Assembly: GCA_014529385.2 (NCBI GenBank)
Contig: CM043952.1
Coordinates: forward strand, 58,302,119-58,366,118
Source of the DNA: Adiantum capillus-veneris
Taxonomy: Eukaryota; Streptophyta; Polypodiopsida; Polypodiales; Pteridaceae
Direction: 5' to 3'
Length of the DNA: 64,000 bases
Part shown: in pieces, positions 24,788 to 36,459 of the stretch
How positions within the stretch are numbered: position 1 is the first letter of the stretch
How the letters are laid out: every line of letters starts with the position of its first letter
Made by a program: the position numbers and the translations under genes
Notes under the pieces: generated by a model
The model's input: only the letters and a program-made list of their open reading frames with translations
Told to the model about the DNA's origin: nothing
The model's database searches: none

Positions 24788-24814
24788 AGTAGGCCCATTG
24801 TGAATGGGCCTACT
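24788..24814. terminator. Perfect 12-bp hairpin at the 3' end of the Penelope-like ORF
   Basis: AGTAGGCCCATT, loop GTG, then its exact complement. On the minus strand it overlaps the last codons of the RT frame (stop near 24810). It could form a stable RNA stem at the 3' end of the transcript. The role as a 3'-end signal is inference. Confidence 0.45.
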
Positions 24815-26690
24815 TCCTTATTAGAGAAATGAGATCTTCTCGGTTAAAGTGTAACCCAGGCCAGTCATGTTGAGTAAGGGATTGCAAGATTGTGTTAAGA
24901 ATGTCATTTTTGTTAAAACCATCAAGACAATATTTCTTTATTAGCAATTTAATATCATCCCAGGCAAGGAGATAGTCAGAAGAGGAGTAGATGATCAAAT
25001 ACAGCAGGCTGATACAAGAGCTAATAGCCACCTTGTGAGGTCCATTACTATTCCTTTTAATGAACTCCACAGGTGGCAGTTTCAAGAGATCCCTTTTCCA
25101 AACAAACCTTAGGTCATATCCTCTGACAGAAGGAAAGTTTAAGGAATTGAGCCGATGTGTAAAAAGCCCCATTGGGTGTAATGGGTCCATGTCAAGATGT
25201 AGGTTCAATTTTTTGGTAGGGATAAATCAGAGAAATTTCTTTGAGGAAGGCTTTATTGTTGATGCTTAATAAGTCATCTATATACCTATAGGTATGTCCG
25301 AACTATGAAAGATTATTTTTGCAAGATTCCATGGCTTTGAGAAACCATTTGTATTCACAGAAAGCAAGGTAGATATTACACATAAGTGGAGAACATGAGA
25401 ATCCCATGGGGATGCCTAGGAATTGGTTGAAGTAGAGACCACCAGAAACTATAGTACACTTATTAAGCAGCCATGAGATGTAGAAACAAAGCTTTTCTTC
25501 ATTGAAGTGTAAGGAGTGTACGGAGTGAGTCTTTTTAATCCACCTAGGTTTTTTGGATATAGAGATGTAAAAAGTTTCTTCTTTCTAGTATTGGAGAAAG
25601 CCATTTTAACCACCTTGGCAAGAATAGTCTTAAGGCCAAGATCCCCATCAAGGGGAATGTTTTTGTAGCATTGTGTAATATCCGCAATGAAAATGTGGAA
25701 GATTTGCTGCGGAAGGTTAAGTGAGACTTCTATAGTGTTTTTTGTAAGCCAAAAGGGGTTGTACTGTATTTGAAGGAAGTCATGGCAAATTTTTTGTTTA
25801 GTGGCACAAATAAGCTCAAACTCAGCTAGTATAAGGTCAAGGCAAAGCGTGATATCCTTGGTGATATCAGTAAAGATACCATTGGTGGCATCAGATATCC
25901 ATATGAACTTATGCTTATGAATCTTATAGGTGGGAAACAATACTGGTAGCTTAGTGTTCTGTACAAAGTAGCCTAGATTCCCTAAGCATTTTGAGATGTT
26001 ATTGGTAACTGTTTGTAGTGAAAAGTTAATTCTACAGAATTTCTTTCCAAATACTCGATCGCGGGCAGCCTTCCAAGGAAGGTTTTTGCAAATAAGGGTG
26101 GGACAGTTAGAGCTTTTGTCAAGCCCGGCTACAAATCATTTATTAGAGATATTTGGAAAATCAAAAGCCAGTTGTGATGTGTGCCAGGATTCAAAGTCCG
26201 ATAGAACTATCATCTCCAGTTGGAGAGCACTGACAAGGTCAGTGAGGCAGCTTAGTATAGTTGATAGAGCAAGGTAAGGGGTTTTGGGAAATTTAGTTAT
26301 ATGATTGAGCCCATTGGCCAAGATTCTACGTACTTTAATATTTTCCATAATGCTAAGATCACAAGTACAAACATGTTTTCCATATGTCTCAAAGTTCCTG
26401 TAAAAAGTGGCAAATTGATAGCATGTACATTCAGGAACAGAATCTCGCTGAAGAAATTCATTACTATAAAGAAAATTTTTCACGGGTTATTGATACTTCC
26501 ATCCAATGAGTATATTATTGAGTAATTTGTGATTGCCAGAAAGAAGGTCAAAGTACTCACAAAAAAGGTTTTTAGGTTGAATCCAGTCGAGATGTACATT
26601 GTGAAAGAGATAGTGTATGTAGATATAACCTTTGTTCGGATCCACTTTGTTGAGAGTTCTTCTACCACAAGGGCTTGTAGTAACCTGCAA
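24810..26690 (-). pseudogene. Penelope-like element reverse transcriptase, decayed
   Basis: Reading the minus strand: 26483-26136 gives an N-terminal segment with HVCTCDLSIMENIKVRRIL, a type of block I associate with Penelope-like proteins. 25940-25449 has the KIHK motif (FPTYKIHKHKF) and RT motif A as FIADITQCYKNIP. A shifted frame near 25490-25380 gives motif B, LGIPMGFSCSPLMCNIYL. Around 25290-25262 motif C is HTYRYIDDLLSI with both aspartates. The C-terminal part (25208-24810) follows. The IPMGxxxSPxxxNxYL and RYIDDLL signatures separate it from LTR, LINE and group II RTs. No GIY-YIG nuclease was recognised. Frameshifts and a TAG just before motif C show it is inactive. Which Penelope subgroup it belongs to cannot be decided here. 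Confidence 0.75.
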
Positions 26691-26782
26691 TAATCACCAA
26701 GGATTACAATTCAAGGAAATTCCTGATGGGGGAAATCCTGCCTCTACCCCTAGTGTAGCTACAAGCTTTTCCCCGGTTAGAA

Positions 26783-27800
26783 GAATTACACTATTGTTTA
26801 GAGAAAAATAAAGGGGAAAATGATCAAATTCAATCAAAATGCATTGAGATATTTATCAGAGGTTAATCATATCTTAGGGAACCCATGATAATTAGTATAT
26901 CTAATTATCTTAGCATAATTACACTATTCTTATGGCAAATTAAAAAGGGGAAAATAGCAAATTGATCCAAAATGTTTTAAGATAATTATCAGAGGTAAAA
27001 TACATCTTACGAAACCCATGATAATTATGTTAACCTCAGATATTTAGTTTAACTAATTATGTCAGCATAATTACACTATTTTTACGGGAAATTAAAAGGG
27101 GAAAATAGCAAATTGATCCAACATGCTTTGAGATCATTATTAAAAGTAAAATACATCTTATGAAATGCATGTTAATTATCTTAACCTCAGATAATTATTT
27201 TAACTAATTATCTCAGTATAATTACACTGATTTTAAGAGAAATTAAAAAGAGAAATATAGGAAATTGATCCAACATGCTTTGAGATAATTATCAAAAGTA
27301 AAATACATCTAATGAAACTCGTGTTAATTATCTTAACCTTAGATAATTAGTTTAACTAATTATCTCAACATAATTGCACTGTTTTTAAGGAAAATTAAAA
27401 GGAGGGAAATAGCAAATTGATCCAACATACTTTGAGATAATTATCAGAAGTAAAATACATCTTATGAAACCCGTGTTAATTATCTTAATCTCAGATAATT
27501 AGTTTAACTAATTATCTCAATAGAATTACACTATTTTTAGCAGAAAATAGCAAACTAATCCAAAATGCTTTGAGATATTTATCAGAGGTAAATCACATGT
27601 TATGAAACCTCTGATAATTATCTTAAGCTTAGATAAGTAGCTTAACTAATTATCTCAACAGAATTACATTGTATTTAGGAGAAAATAAAAGAGAAAAATT
27701 AGCAAATTAACCCAAAAAGCTTTAATATAATTATTATAGGTAAATTACATCTTAAGTAATCCATGATAATTATCTTAAATATTTTAGACAATTATCCTAG
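26783..27800. repeat. Tandem array of ~150-bp AT-rich units with internal palindromes
   Basis: The marker ATTACACT or a close variant recurs near 26785, 26918, 27069, 27221, 27373, 27525 and 27663, giving spacings of 133, 151, 152, 152, 152 and 138. Several units contain a near-perfect palindrome with GATAATTAGTT arms around a single T (27342-27364 and 27494-27516). Confidence 0.88.
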
Positions 27801-28815
27801 TAGAAAAGCACTATTATTGAGGGTAAATTGAAGGGAAAAATTAGTAAATCATGGGCTATGATTACATGCTATTTATCAAAGCTAGATTATTAGATAAAGA
27901 GGGTGTGATAATTATTTCAAGGTTAGAAAAGTAGTATAGATATTTATCTAAGTCAAATTATACTAATTCGAGCTAAAAACTAAAGAGGAAAATTAGTAAA
28001 TCATGCTATATGATTACATGCTATTTATCAGAGCTAGATGCCGTGATAAATTTGTCAAGGTTAGAAACTTAGTATAGATATTTATCTAAGTCAAAATATA
28101 CTAATTTTGGTTGAAATTTATAAGAGAATATTAGTAAATCATGTTATATGATTACATTCTATTTATCAGAGTTAGCTTACATAATAAAGAGGTCGTGATA
28201 ATTATGTCAAGGTTAGAGAAGTAGTATAAATATTTATTTAAGTCAAATTATCATAATTTTAGCTGAAATTTGAAGATACAAATTATATAATTAAGTTGAA
28301 AAATAATAAGATAATTATTAGTGGTTAAAAATGTCATTATACACTTGTGATAATTATACCATAGTTAATTACTGAGTTTAGAAAATGAAAATCGACCAAA
28401 AATCCTATTTTTAGCAAAAGATTAATTAAAATAAATAGACTTTGTGGTCAAGAGTTTTTTGCAAAATTATAGTAAGTGTAAACCTATGATATAAAATCAT
28501 AGAAATTAAATCTTTAAGAGAAAACAAATAAAATAAATATTAAGCTCAAAATAAGCAGATTCCAAGCTTAAATTTCGATGGGGAAATTAGGGAAAAGATT
28601 TAGAAAATTAGAAGAGTTTAGAAAACCCTTAGGGAAGTTGTGGAAAAAGTTATTATGCCTATTTTAGGCAAATAAGAAATTAGTAGGTCAAGAATTTACC
28701 AATTAAGACTATAAATTTAACCTAGATTTGGATAAAATTGGATACAAAGGTTAAGTTTTTCTTTCAGATAATTTACCTAATAATTAGCCGTCCTTTTAAT
28801 AGGGAATAAGAAGTT

Positions 28816-28973
28816 ATGGCATTAAAAGGACCCGAGAAAATTTTACATCTGATGATGACGTAGCTCCAAAACGAACTAGAGCGTCGCACAACGACGAAGC
28901 CGGGCCTAGTAGTAGGCCTACGGAGGAGAGTCTTCAGGCGCCAGCGCAGCAGCAGATAGCCAATCAATCCCAG
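28816..28973 (+). other. GC-rich exon-like island inside the LTR
   Basis: In an otherwise AT-rich LTR, this island has an open frame reading PKRTRASHNDEAGPSSRP and on to QQQIANQSQ, in the style of a chromovirus Gag N-terminus. It ends CAG/GTGGGT, a good splice donor at 28974. The matching island in the second LTR (34646-34806) keeps the same frame open. The ATG at 28816 is one base out of phase with this frame in both copies. Proposed as a gag exon; not proven. Confidence 0.45.
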
Positions 28974-30083
28974 GTGGGTTTCCCATTATTCAATTAAGTC
29001 TTTAAATATTTTTTCTTTCATAAGTTAGCATTGCACACGTAAGGAGTGAGTAAGATAAAGAAAATGAATAATTGACCAAAAACGGAGGGTAACTTCCAAC
29101 GTGTATTGTTTATAATGTAGGAAAGAATTGTTTGGGTTAAAATTGGTTGAATTAGAAAAGATATGGTTGATCATCCTTAAGACAGCTTGTCTCAAGACAC
29201 CTCCGACTCCTTTGTATATTTTGATGAATAATGATGGCTTTCCAACCAACGGATAAGTCGGTTACCCCCATGAACGTTGAGTTTCTACTCCGTGCCATGT
29301 CTTGATGTTTCTACATAAGTTAGGATACCGTTTTTTATCTTAGGGGAGCTGTCCGGTTGTATGGGCAACTGGTTTGGCATATGGGCACCCGGAACCTTGG
29401 GTGGGGGTTTATCCACTCCGGATTATGAATAAGGAATGGGTGCCATTTTTTCACCCGTAGGTGGTCTTGAGACAAGAAGGGTACTGGTCATGGTTATTAT
29501 GGACAATGTTTTGATTGACAATACCCTGTCTTAAGTTTAAAGATGTATGTTTTCTAAAAGAATGCTTTCAATGCTGTCTTAAATACTTGATTGAAGGAAT
29601 TATTGTGACGGAAAGTTAAAAGAGACTATTATTTTAAGTGTTGAAACAATGTGATAGTAATTAAAAAACAAAAGAATCATGTGTGAGTGTGGGGTGGTAA
29701 GTGGGGGTCGACTAAGGTTGTCAATCAGGGATGGGTGGACCTGATTAGTCAGGTAACTATCCATCCCTACGCACTAAAACATTTAGAGCAGTCCACCAGG
29801 GGTTGTGCCCTCACATATGTTAGGGGGAAAAAAGGATACCTTAGCCTAATTTGTGAAAGATATAGGGCCGAAATAGTTTTTTGAACTTTTTAATACGTTG
29901 TTCCGTTTCCGCTGCAAGACAGGACTAGGTCTTCTTCTAAGGCTATAGACCCAAGCCATTGTCAATGGTAAAGGTCTATTCCTTGGATTTTTCTTGTTTA
30001 GAGACTCTGATTTTTATCAGACCTAGAGACATGTCAAGGATCTCATCCCGATCTTGGTATTGGAGGATTGGGGATCTCACAAG

Positions 30084-30096
30084 TGGTATCAGAGCG
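30084..30096 (+). promoter_or_regulatory. Primer-binding site, initiator-Met tRNA type
   Basis: TGGTATCAGAGCG begins two bases after the LTR end CTCACA; it matches the plant iMet primer-site consensus exactly over 12 bases. Confidence 0.92.
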
Positions 30097-30229
30097 TGTG
30101 TTAATTAAAGTCCTGGACCTAGAGAAAAGTTTAAGGTATTAGGCTGAAATAAGTGATCTCTGACAAATTCAAATGAAAGAAGTATTTAATTGAAAAGAGG
30201 GAGAGAAAGAATTATCCCCATCTTTGCAG

Positions 30230-30565
30230 GTAGATTTCCATCAGGCCTACCGCAAATCCATGGATTTCAACATTAGGTTTATGAGAGCTTGCCTATCCCG
30301 ACACTATTCAATGCGAAAAAGTGTAATGAAATGGCTAGATAAGAGATTTTCTCCTTCCACTTGGAGGATCAACTGGTCAGGATCCGGTGGAATTTCCTTC
30401 ATCGATGCGGAAGAGTTAGAAGGTTTAGAACAAAATATGAAGAGACTCAAATGGGCCGAAGATCTTCAAGTGATTGAAGTGTACTTTTTCATTGGAACGG
30501 AGAATCCAGAGGAAACCCTTGTAATAGGTGATGTCCAAGTATCACAAAATCAGTTGGGTGTTTGA
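30230..30565 (+). pseudogene. Gag-like exon after the primer site
   Basis: Preceded by a pyrimidine-rich TCTTTGCAG splice acceptor. The frame starts VDFHQAYRKSMDFNIRFMRA and stops at 30563-30565. Joined in phase 0 to the island ending QSQ in the LTR it would give a plausible Gag N-terminal region. Downstream residues match no domain I recognise, and the rest of gag-pol is missing. Confidence 0.4.
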
Positions 30566-31501
30566 TCAAGTGTCTAAAGTAATCTACCCAAGTAGAATCA
30601 GACCCATAGGTGTAGGCCCTAGTTTTAATGGACCAAAAGATGTTGTATATTTTGATCCTATATCTGATCCACCCAAAGCCACAAGATTCTAGTATAGGGT
30701 TGTCGTCACCCTTGTACATAGTAGAAAGAGCAAGAGGAGCAAGAGCTTATGCAATCATGGGAGAACCAACCTTATGAAGGAAGAAGATAAAAGAGCCACT
30801 CGCTTGGCCATAGTTAGCAATCTAGAGCTTTGTAAACCACTAAAAATCAATAATGAAAAACTTTGAGTTACTTATATATTATAATGTTATACATGATTTT
30901 CTTTTCTAAAATTACTTAAGGAATCTAAAGTTAAGTTAGTATTCAATCAAGAAATTAAGGATTGATCTAGCAAATGAGACAGAAGTTCCCAATAGTATGA
31001 AAAGAATTTGAATTTTGAGAATGAGATAGTTATCAAGAAACCAACTCACGTTCTTTGTGCACACGATAGCCTTCTTTGGAAAATGACCTAAATATGAAAG
31101 TATTAAGGTATGAGACTAATAGGAAGCCGAAAACAACTCTTGGTATGATACTTTTTAAAACACTTTACATATTGTTGGTCAACCATATTAGAGCGCAGAG
31201 GGGTTACCTCTGGTGCAATGGTGGAAGCTTGTGCCGAACGCAGATTGCTCAGAATGGCAAGAATACACCAAGCACGTTCAGATTGGAAAAGTTTGAATTC
31301 ATGATACTTGTCGAACGCGTTATGTTGACAAGGTGGATATATGAATCTTTTATGGAATTGATTTAACCTGGTATTTGAGATGATACAAATGGTTTGTAAA
31401 GGTTTTTAAGATGGGCTCAACACTAAGAGTTCCTTGAGGAAAAATTAGCTAGCAAGTACTTCTAACCAGAAACTAGAAAGAAATCTTAGAGTAATCAGTA
31501 A
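30566..31501 (+). other. Degenerate internal region
   Basis: About 0.9 kb between the gag-like exon and the chromodomain end. An open stretch of 96 codons at 31076-31366 has no recognised family. Probably decayed or rearranged pol sequence. Confidence 0.4.
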
Positions 31502-31624
31502 CATTTGGTAAAGTGGAAAGGTTATCCCTTCGAAGATGCCACTTGGGAGGATGAATTTCTCTTCTCAAAGATTTTCCCAATTTCGGTTGAGATGAGGGCA
31601 TCTCAAATTCTTAAGTTGGGGTGA
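31502..31624 (+). pseudogene. pol: Chromodomain end of a Ty3 integrase
   Basis: The frame LVKWKGYPFEDATWEDEF is the core of a Ty3 chromodomain. It runs on to a stop (TGA 31622-31624) one base before the LTR; a TAA at 31499-31501 breaks it from upstream sequence. The G-rich AAGTTGGGGTGA overlapping the stop probably serves as the polypurine tract. This shows the element is a chromovirus. Confidence 0.85.
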
Positions 31625-32105
31625 TTGTAAGGTTTTCAGTTTCTGAAACCTTAAAGATTGTATAAAGCTTAATCAAACTGATATGATTATTGAAAAAGCA
31701 ATGTAGAATTGTTCGACCGTGGCAAATATTGGTATTTTTGGAATCTTAAGCACAGCAAATCCCGGGCTAGAAATTTTCAGAACAGAATTCTGATAAAATT
31801 TGGATAAGTTACGGGCTCTAAAAGGTTACACTATGAATTTAATTAATTAAGTAAAATTGAATGGTTTCAGTAATTATTATTGCTAAAGACTTTTTATCCT
31901 AACGTTCTAGAAATTGTAGATATTTCCAAAATCAATCATTAAAAGTTAACAAACTAGTAGAAAATTGATTATGTGTATCTGGGGGGCTGTGTGGGGTAAT
32001 GATGACCTTTCCCAACTACATTTAGCAGCAGGGGGCGTTTTTGGAGTTGTAGGGTTGCTTATGATGCAAGTGACTCCCATTTTCCAGCCTTAGTGCCCAG
32101 AAACC

Positions 32106-32114
32106 TATAAATAT
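32106..32114 (+). promoter_or_regulatory. TATA box of the giant LTR
   Basis: TATAAATAT, with a pyrimidine-rich segment (TTCTCTCTCATC) about 50 bases downstream, suits a plant RNA polymerase II start near 32135-32140. Confidence 0.65.
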
Positions 32115-34645
32115 GACCCCTTGCTTCATAATTTGACAAACTCGGAGCCTTCGCACGTTCTCTCTCATCTAGAGAGACCTCTACGCAGAAATCACTAGAG
32201 ATCAAGCTCTAGTTGGTTAATTAAACGGTAATTAGCCCTAATCTTTCTTAATTAGCAAAGCTAAGTTAACCTATTTACAATTATCTTAATTAATTGAAGA
32301 TTAATCATATGTATACTCAAAAATCCTCTCTTAATTAAATATTCTCTACTGATTATTATAATTTATCTTAGGGATATTAAGCTAATTATTTATTATACCA
32401 TATTAGGGTTGAAATTATCCATTTTAACCATAAATTAATGGGAATTATACTAATTAAGTTTAGATTAAGATGTGATAATTATCAGAGCTGTGTTAGATTG
32501 TCATTATGCTAGGAAAATTATCTTTAAAAAAATTGAGTAATTTTTATAATTTATTAAGCAAAATTACATTGTTTTTTAGAGAAAAATAAAGGGAAAAATT
32601 ATCAAATTATTTCAAAATGCTTTGAGATATTTATCAGAGGTTAATCACATCTTAGGGAATGCGTGATAATTATGTTAACCTCAGATAATTAGTATATCTA
32701 ATTATCTTAGCATAATTACACTATTTTTAGGAAAAATTAAAAGGGGAAAAATAGCAAATTGATCCAAAATGTTTTAAATTAATTATCAAAGGTAAAATAT
32801 ATCTTATGAAACCCATGATAATTATGTAAATTTTAGATAATTAGTTTAACTAATTATCTCAATATAATGAGATTATTTTTAGGAGAAATTAAAAAGGGAA
32901 AAGTAGCAAATTGATCCAACATGCTTTGAGATAATTATCAGAAGTAAAATATATCTTATGAAACTCGTGTTAATTATCTTAATCTCAGATAATTAGTTTA
33001 ACTAATTATCTCAGCATAATTACACTATTTTTAGGAGAAATTAAAAGGGAAAAATAGCAAATTGATCCACCATGCTTTGAGATAATTATCAAAAGTAAAA
33101 TACATCTTACAAAACCCGTGTTAATTATCTTAACCTCAGATAATTAGTTTAACTAATTATCTCAATATAATTACATTGTTTTTGGGGAAAAATAACAAAT
33201 TGATCCAACATGCTTTGAGATAATTATCAAAAGTAAAATACATCTCATGAAACTCGTGTTAATTATCTTAACCTCCGTAATTAGTATAACTAATTATCTC
33301 AACAGAACTACACTGTTTTTAGGAGAAAATACAAAGAGAAAAATAGCAAACTAATCCAAAATGCTTTGAGATATTTATTAGAGGTAAATCACATGTTATA
33401 AAACCCTTAATAATTATCTTAAGCTTAGATAAGTAGTTTAACTAATTATCTCAATAGAATTACACTGTATTTAAGAAAAATAAAAGGAAGAAATTAGCAA
33501 ATTAATCCAAAAAGCTTTGATATAATTATTAGAGATAAATTATATCTTAAGTAACTTGTGATAATTATCTTAACCACAGATAAATATTTTAGATAATTAT
33601 TCTAGTAGAAAACTACTATTATTGAGGATAAATTAAAGGGGGAAATTAATAAATCATGGGATATGATTATATGCTATTTATCAGAGCTAGATTATAGAAT
33701 AAAGAGTTCGTGATAATTATTTCAAGGTTAGAAAAGTAGTATAGATATTTATCTAAATCAAATTATACTAATTCTAGCTAAAAACTACAGAGGGAAATTA
33801 GTAAATCATGTTATATGATTATATGCTATTTATCAGAGCTAGATTACATCGATAAAAAGGCCGTGATAATTATATCAAGGTTAAAAACTTAGTATAGATA
33901 TTTATCTAAGTCAAAATATACTAATTCTGGTTGAAATTTATAGGGAAAATTATTAAATCATGTTATATGATTACATTCTATTTATCAGAGTTAGCTTACA
34001 CACTAAAGAGGTCTTGATAATTATCTCAAGGTTAGAGAAGTAGTATAAATATTTATTTAAGTCAAATTATCTTAATTTTAGCTAAAAATTGAAGATGAAA
34101 ATTATATAATTTAGTTGAAAAATAATAAGATAATTACCAGAGGTCAAAAATATCATTATCTACTTGTGATAATTATACCATAGTTAATTAGTGAGTTTAG
34201 AAAATGAAAATTGACCAAAAGTCGTATTTTTAGCAAAAGATTAATTAAAATAAATAGACTTTGTGGTCAAGAGTTTTTAGCAAAATTATAGTAAGTGTAA
34301 ACCTATGATATAAAATCATGGAAATGAAATCTTTAAGAGAAACTAAATGGAATAAATATTAAGCTCAAAATAAGCAGATTCCAAGCTTAAATTTGGATGG
34401 GAAAATTAGGGGAAAGATATAGAAAATTATAAGAAAATTAGAAGAGTTTAGAAAACCCTTAGGGAAGTTGTGAAAAAAGTTATTATGCCTATTTTAGGCA
34501 AATAAGAAATTATTAGGTCAAGAATTTACCCATTAAGACTATAAATTTAACCTAGATTTGGGTAAAATTGGATACAAAGGTTAAGTCTAGCTTTTGGATA
34601 ATTTACTTAATGATTAGAAGTCCTTTTTATAAGGAATAAGAAGTT

Positions 34646-34806
34646 ATGGCCCTAAAAGGACCCGAGCAAATACTACATCTGATGATGAGGACGTAGCTCC
34701 AAAACGAACTAGAGCGTCGCACGACGACGAAGCCGGGCCTAGTAGTAGGCCTACGGAGGAGAGTCTTCAGGCGCCAGCGCAGCATCAAATGGCCAATCAA
34801 TCCCAA
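34646..34806 (+). other. GC-rich exon-like island, second LTR copy
   Basis: Same frame as in the first LTR, with one extra codon near its start and substitutions (HDDEAGPSSRPTEESLQAPA, then QMANQSQ). The donor has decayed from CAG/GTGGG to CAA/GTGGA. One in-phase length change and mainly mild substitutions hint at past selection on the protein. Confidence 0.45.
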
Positions 34807-36002
34807 GTGGATTTCCCATTATTCAATTAAGTCTTTAAATAGTTTAAGTTCTTTCATAAGTTAGCATTGCACACGTAAGGAGTGAGTAAGATAAAGAAAA
34901 TGAATAATTGACCAAAAACGGAGGGTAACTTCCAACCTACATTGTTTATAATGTAGGAAAGAATTGTTTGGGTTAAAATTGGTTGAACTAGGAAAGATAT
35001 GGTTGATCATCCTTAAGACAGCTTGTCTCAAGACACCTCCGACTCCTTGGTATATTTTGATGAATAATGATGGCTTTCCAGCAACGGATAAGTCGGTTAC
35101 CCCCATGAACGTTGAGTTTCTACTCCGTGTCATGTTTTGATGTTTCTACATAAGTTAGGATAGCGTTTTTTATCCTAGGGGAGTCTCTCGGTTGTATGGG
35201 CAACTGGTTTGGTGTATGGGCACGCGGAACCTTGGGTGGGGGTTTATCCACTCCAGATTATGAATAAGGAATGGGTGTCGTTTTTTCACCCTTAGGTGGT
35301 CTTGAGAGAAGAAGAGTACTGGTCATGGTTATTATGGACAATATTTTGATTGACAGTATCCTGTCTTAAGTTTAAAGATGTATGTTTTCTAAAAGAATTC
35401 TTTCAATGTTGTCTTAAATACTTGATTGAAGGAATTACTGTGACGGAAAGTTAAAAGAAACTATTATTTTAAGTGTTAAAACAATGTGATAGTAATTAAA
35501 AAACAAAAGAATCATGTGTGAGTGCGGGGTGGTAAGTGGGGGTTGACTAAGGTTGTCAATCATGGGCGGGTGGACCTGATTAGTTAGGTAACTATCCATC
35601 CCTACGCACTAAAACGTTTAGAAAAATTCTTCACTTGGAAGAGGAGTCCACCAGCTGTGCCCAACGGCTGTGCCCTCACATATGTTAGGGGGGGGAAAGC
35701 ATTGGTTGAGGATATATTAGCCCAATTTGTGAAATATATAAGGCCGAAATATTTTTTTGAACTTTTAATACGTTGTCCCATTTCCGCTGCGAGACAGGAC
35801 TATGTCTTCTTCTAAGGCTATAGACCCAAGCCATTGTCAATGGTAAAGGTCTATTCCTTGGACTTTTCTTGTTTAGAGACTCTAATTTTTATTAGACCTA
35901 GAGAGTTGTCAAGGATCTGATCCCGATCTTGGTATTGGCGGGTTAGGGATCTCACAAAGCAATCATTGATAGAGATATCGATGCTATGCTCTGCAAGTCT
36001 TA

Positions 36003-36360
36003 GGTTGGGAACTTTAGCCTGGAAGACAAAGATGTAGGCAAGGTTCTTGAAGATTGGATTGAGTGTATGGATGATTACTTTGACTTGTCTCATTCATCTG
36101 CAGAGAACAAGGCTATCATTGCTAAGTTCAAACTAGAAAAAAGGGGTAAGTGTTGGTGGAGAGACCATTGTACTGAGAATAATGTTGACCCTAATGCAAT
36201 AACTTGGGATTATCTGAAGACTCAACTAAAGAATAACTATCTAAACAAAGTATATCATTCGAACCGCATGAATGAGTTTCTTGATTGCACTCAAGGAACT
36301 AGAGACATGGAGTTATATTATCAGTATTTCTTGACTCTTGTCAAATATGCTCTAGATTGA
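36003..36360 (+). pseudogene. gag: Ty3 gag fragment
   Basis: A frame opened by a TAG at 36000-36002. It reads as a Retrotrans_gag capsid region: VGNFSLEDKDVGKVLEDWIE, KRGKCWWRDHC (the usual aWWRd block), WDYLKTQLKNNYLN and MELYYQYFLTLVKYA. It lies directly after the giant LTR with about 46 bases between. Either it is an older element into which the LTR element inserted, or the same family after loss of its primer-site region. Confidence 0.7.
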
Positions 36361-36459
36361 TTCTGAGAGTACACATTCTTTCATCTCTCTTAGATGCATT
36401 AGAAACCTCATTCTACGTGAACACCCTGATTCAAACCTTTATAGTGGAATTATCTATGA

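Larger units (their letters stand above)
26783..30081 (+). repeat. 5' LTR (left part missing), chromovirus
   Basis: Homologous to the second LTR from roughly its position 32555 onward, so about 0.9 kb including the promoter is missing at the left, where it joins the region upstream of the Penelope-like element. Ends GGGATCTCACA just before the primer site. Contains a ~150-bp tandem array (26783 to about 27800) and a GC-rich exon-like island (28816-28973). Confidence 0.85.
31626..35956 (+). repeat. 3' LTR of the chromovirus, about 4.3 kb
   Basis: Starts TGTAAGG right after the pol stop and ends GGGATCTCACA as in the first LTR. CTATAAATATG at about 32105-32115 is a good TATA box, implying about 0.5 kb of U3 and about 3.8 kb of transcribed R-U5. 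Contains the ~150-bp tandem array (about 32560-33600), with palindromes at 32988-33010 and 33139-33161, and the exon-like island at 34646-34806. The length is far above the usual range for Ty3 LTRs. Confidence 0.85.

Noticed and set aside
24000..26700. Hammerhead ribozyme linked to the Penelope-like element
   Set aside because: Known Penelope pseudo-LTRs can hold hammerheads, but I found no CTGATGA core with a paired GAA segment on either strand.
26783..27800. CRISPR-like or centromeric array
   Set aside because: Units about 150 bp without short identical repeats and spacers; the array is part of an LTR, present in both copies.
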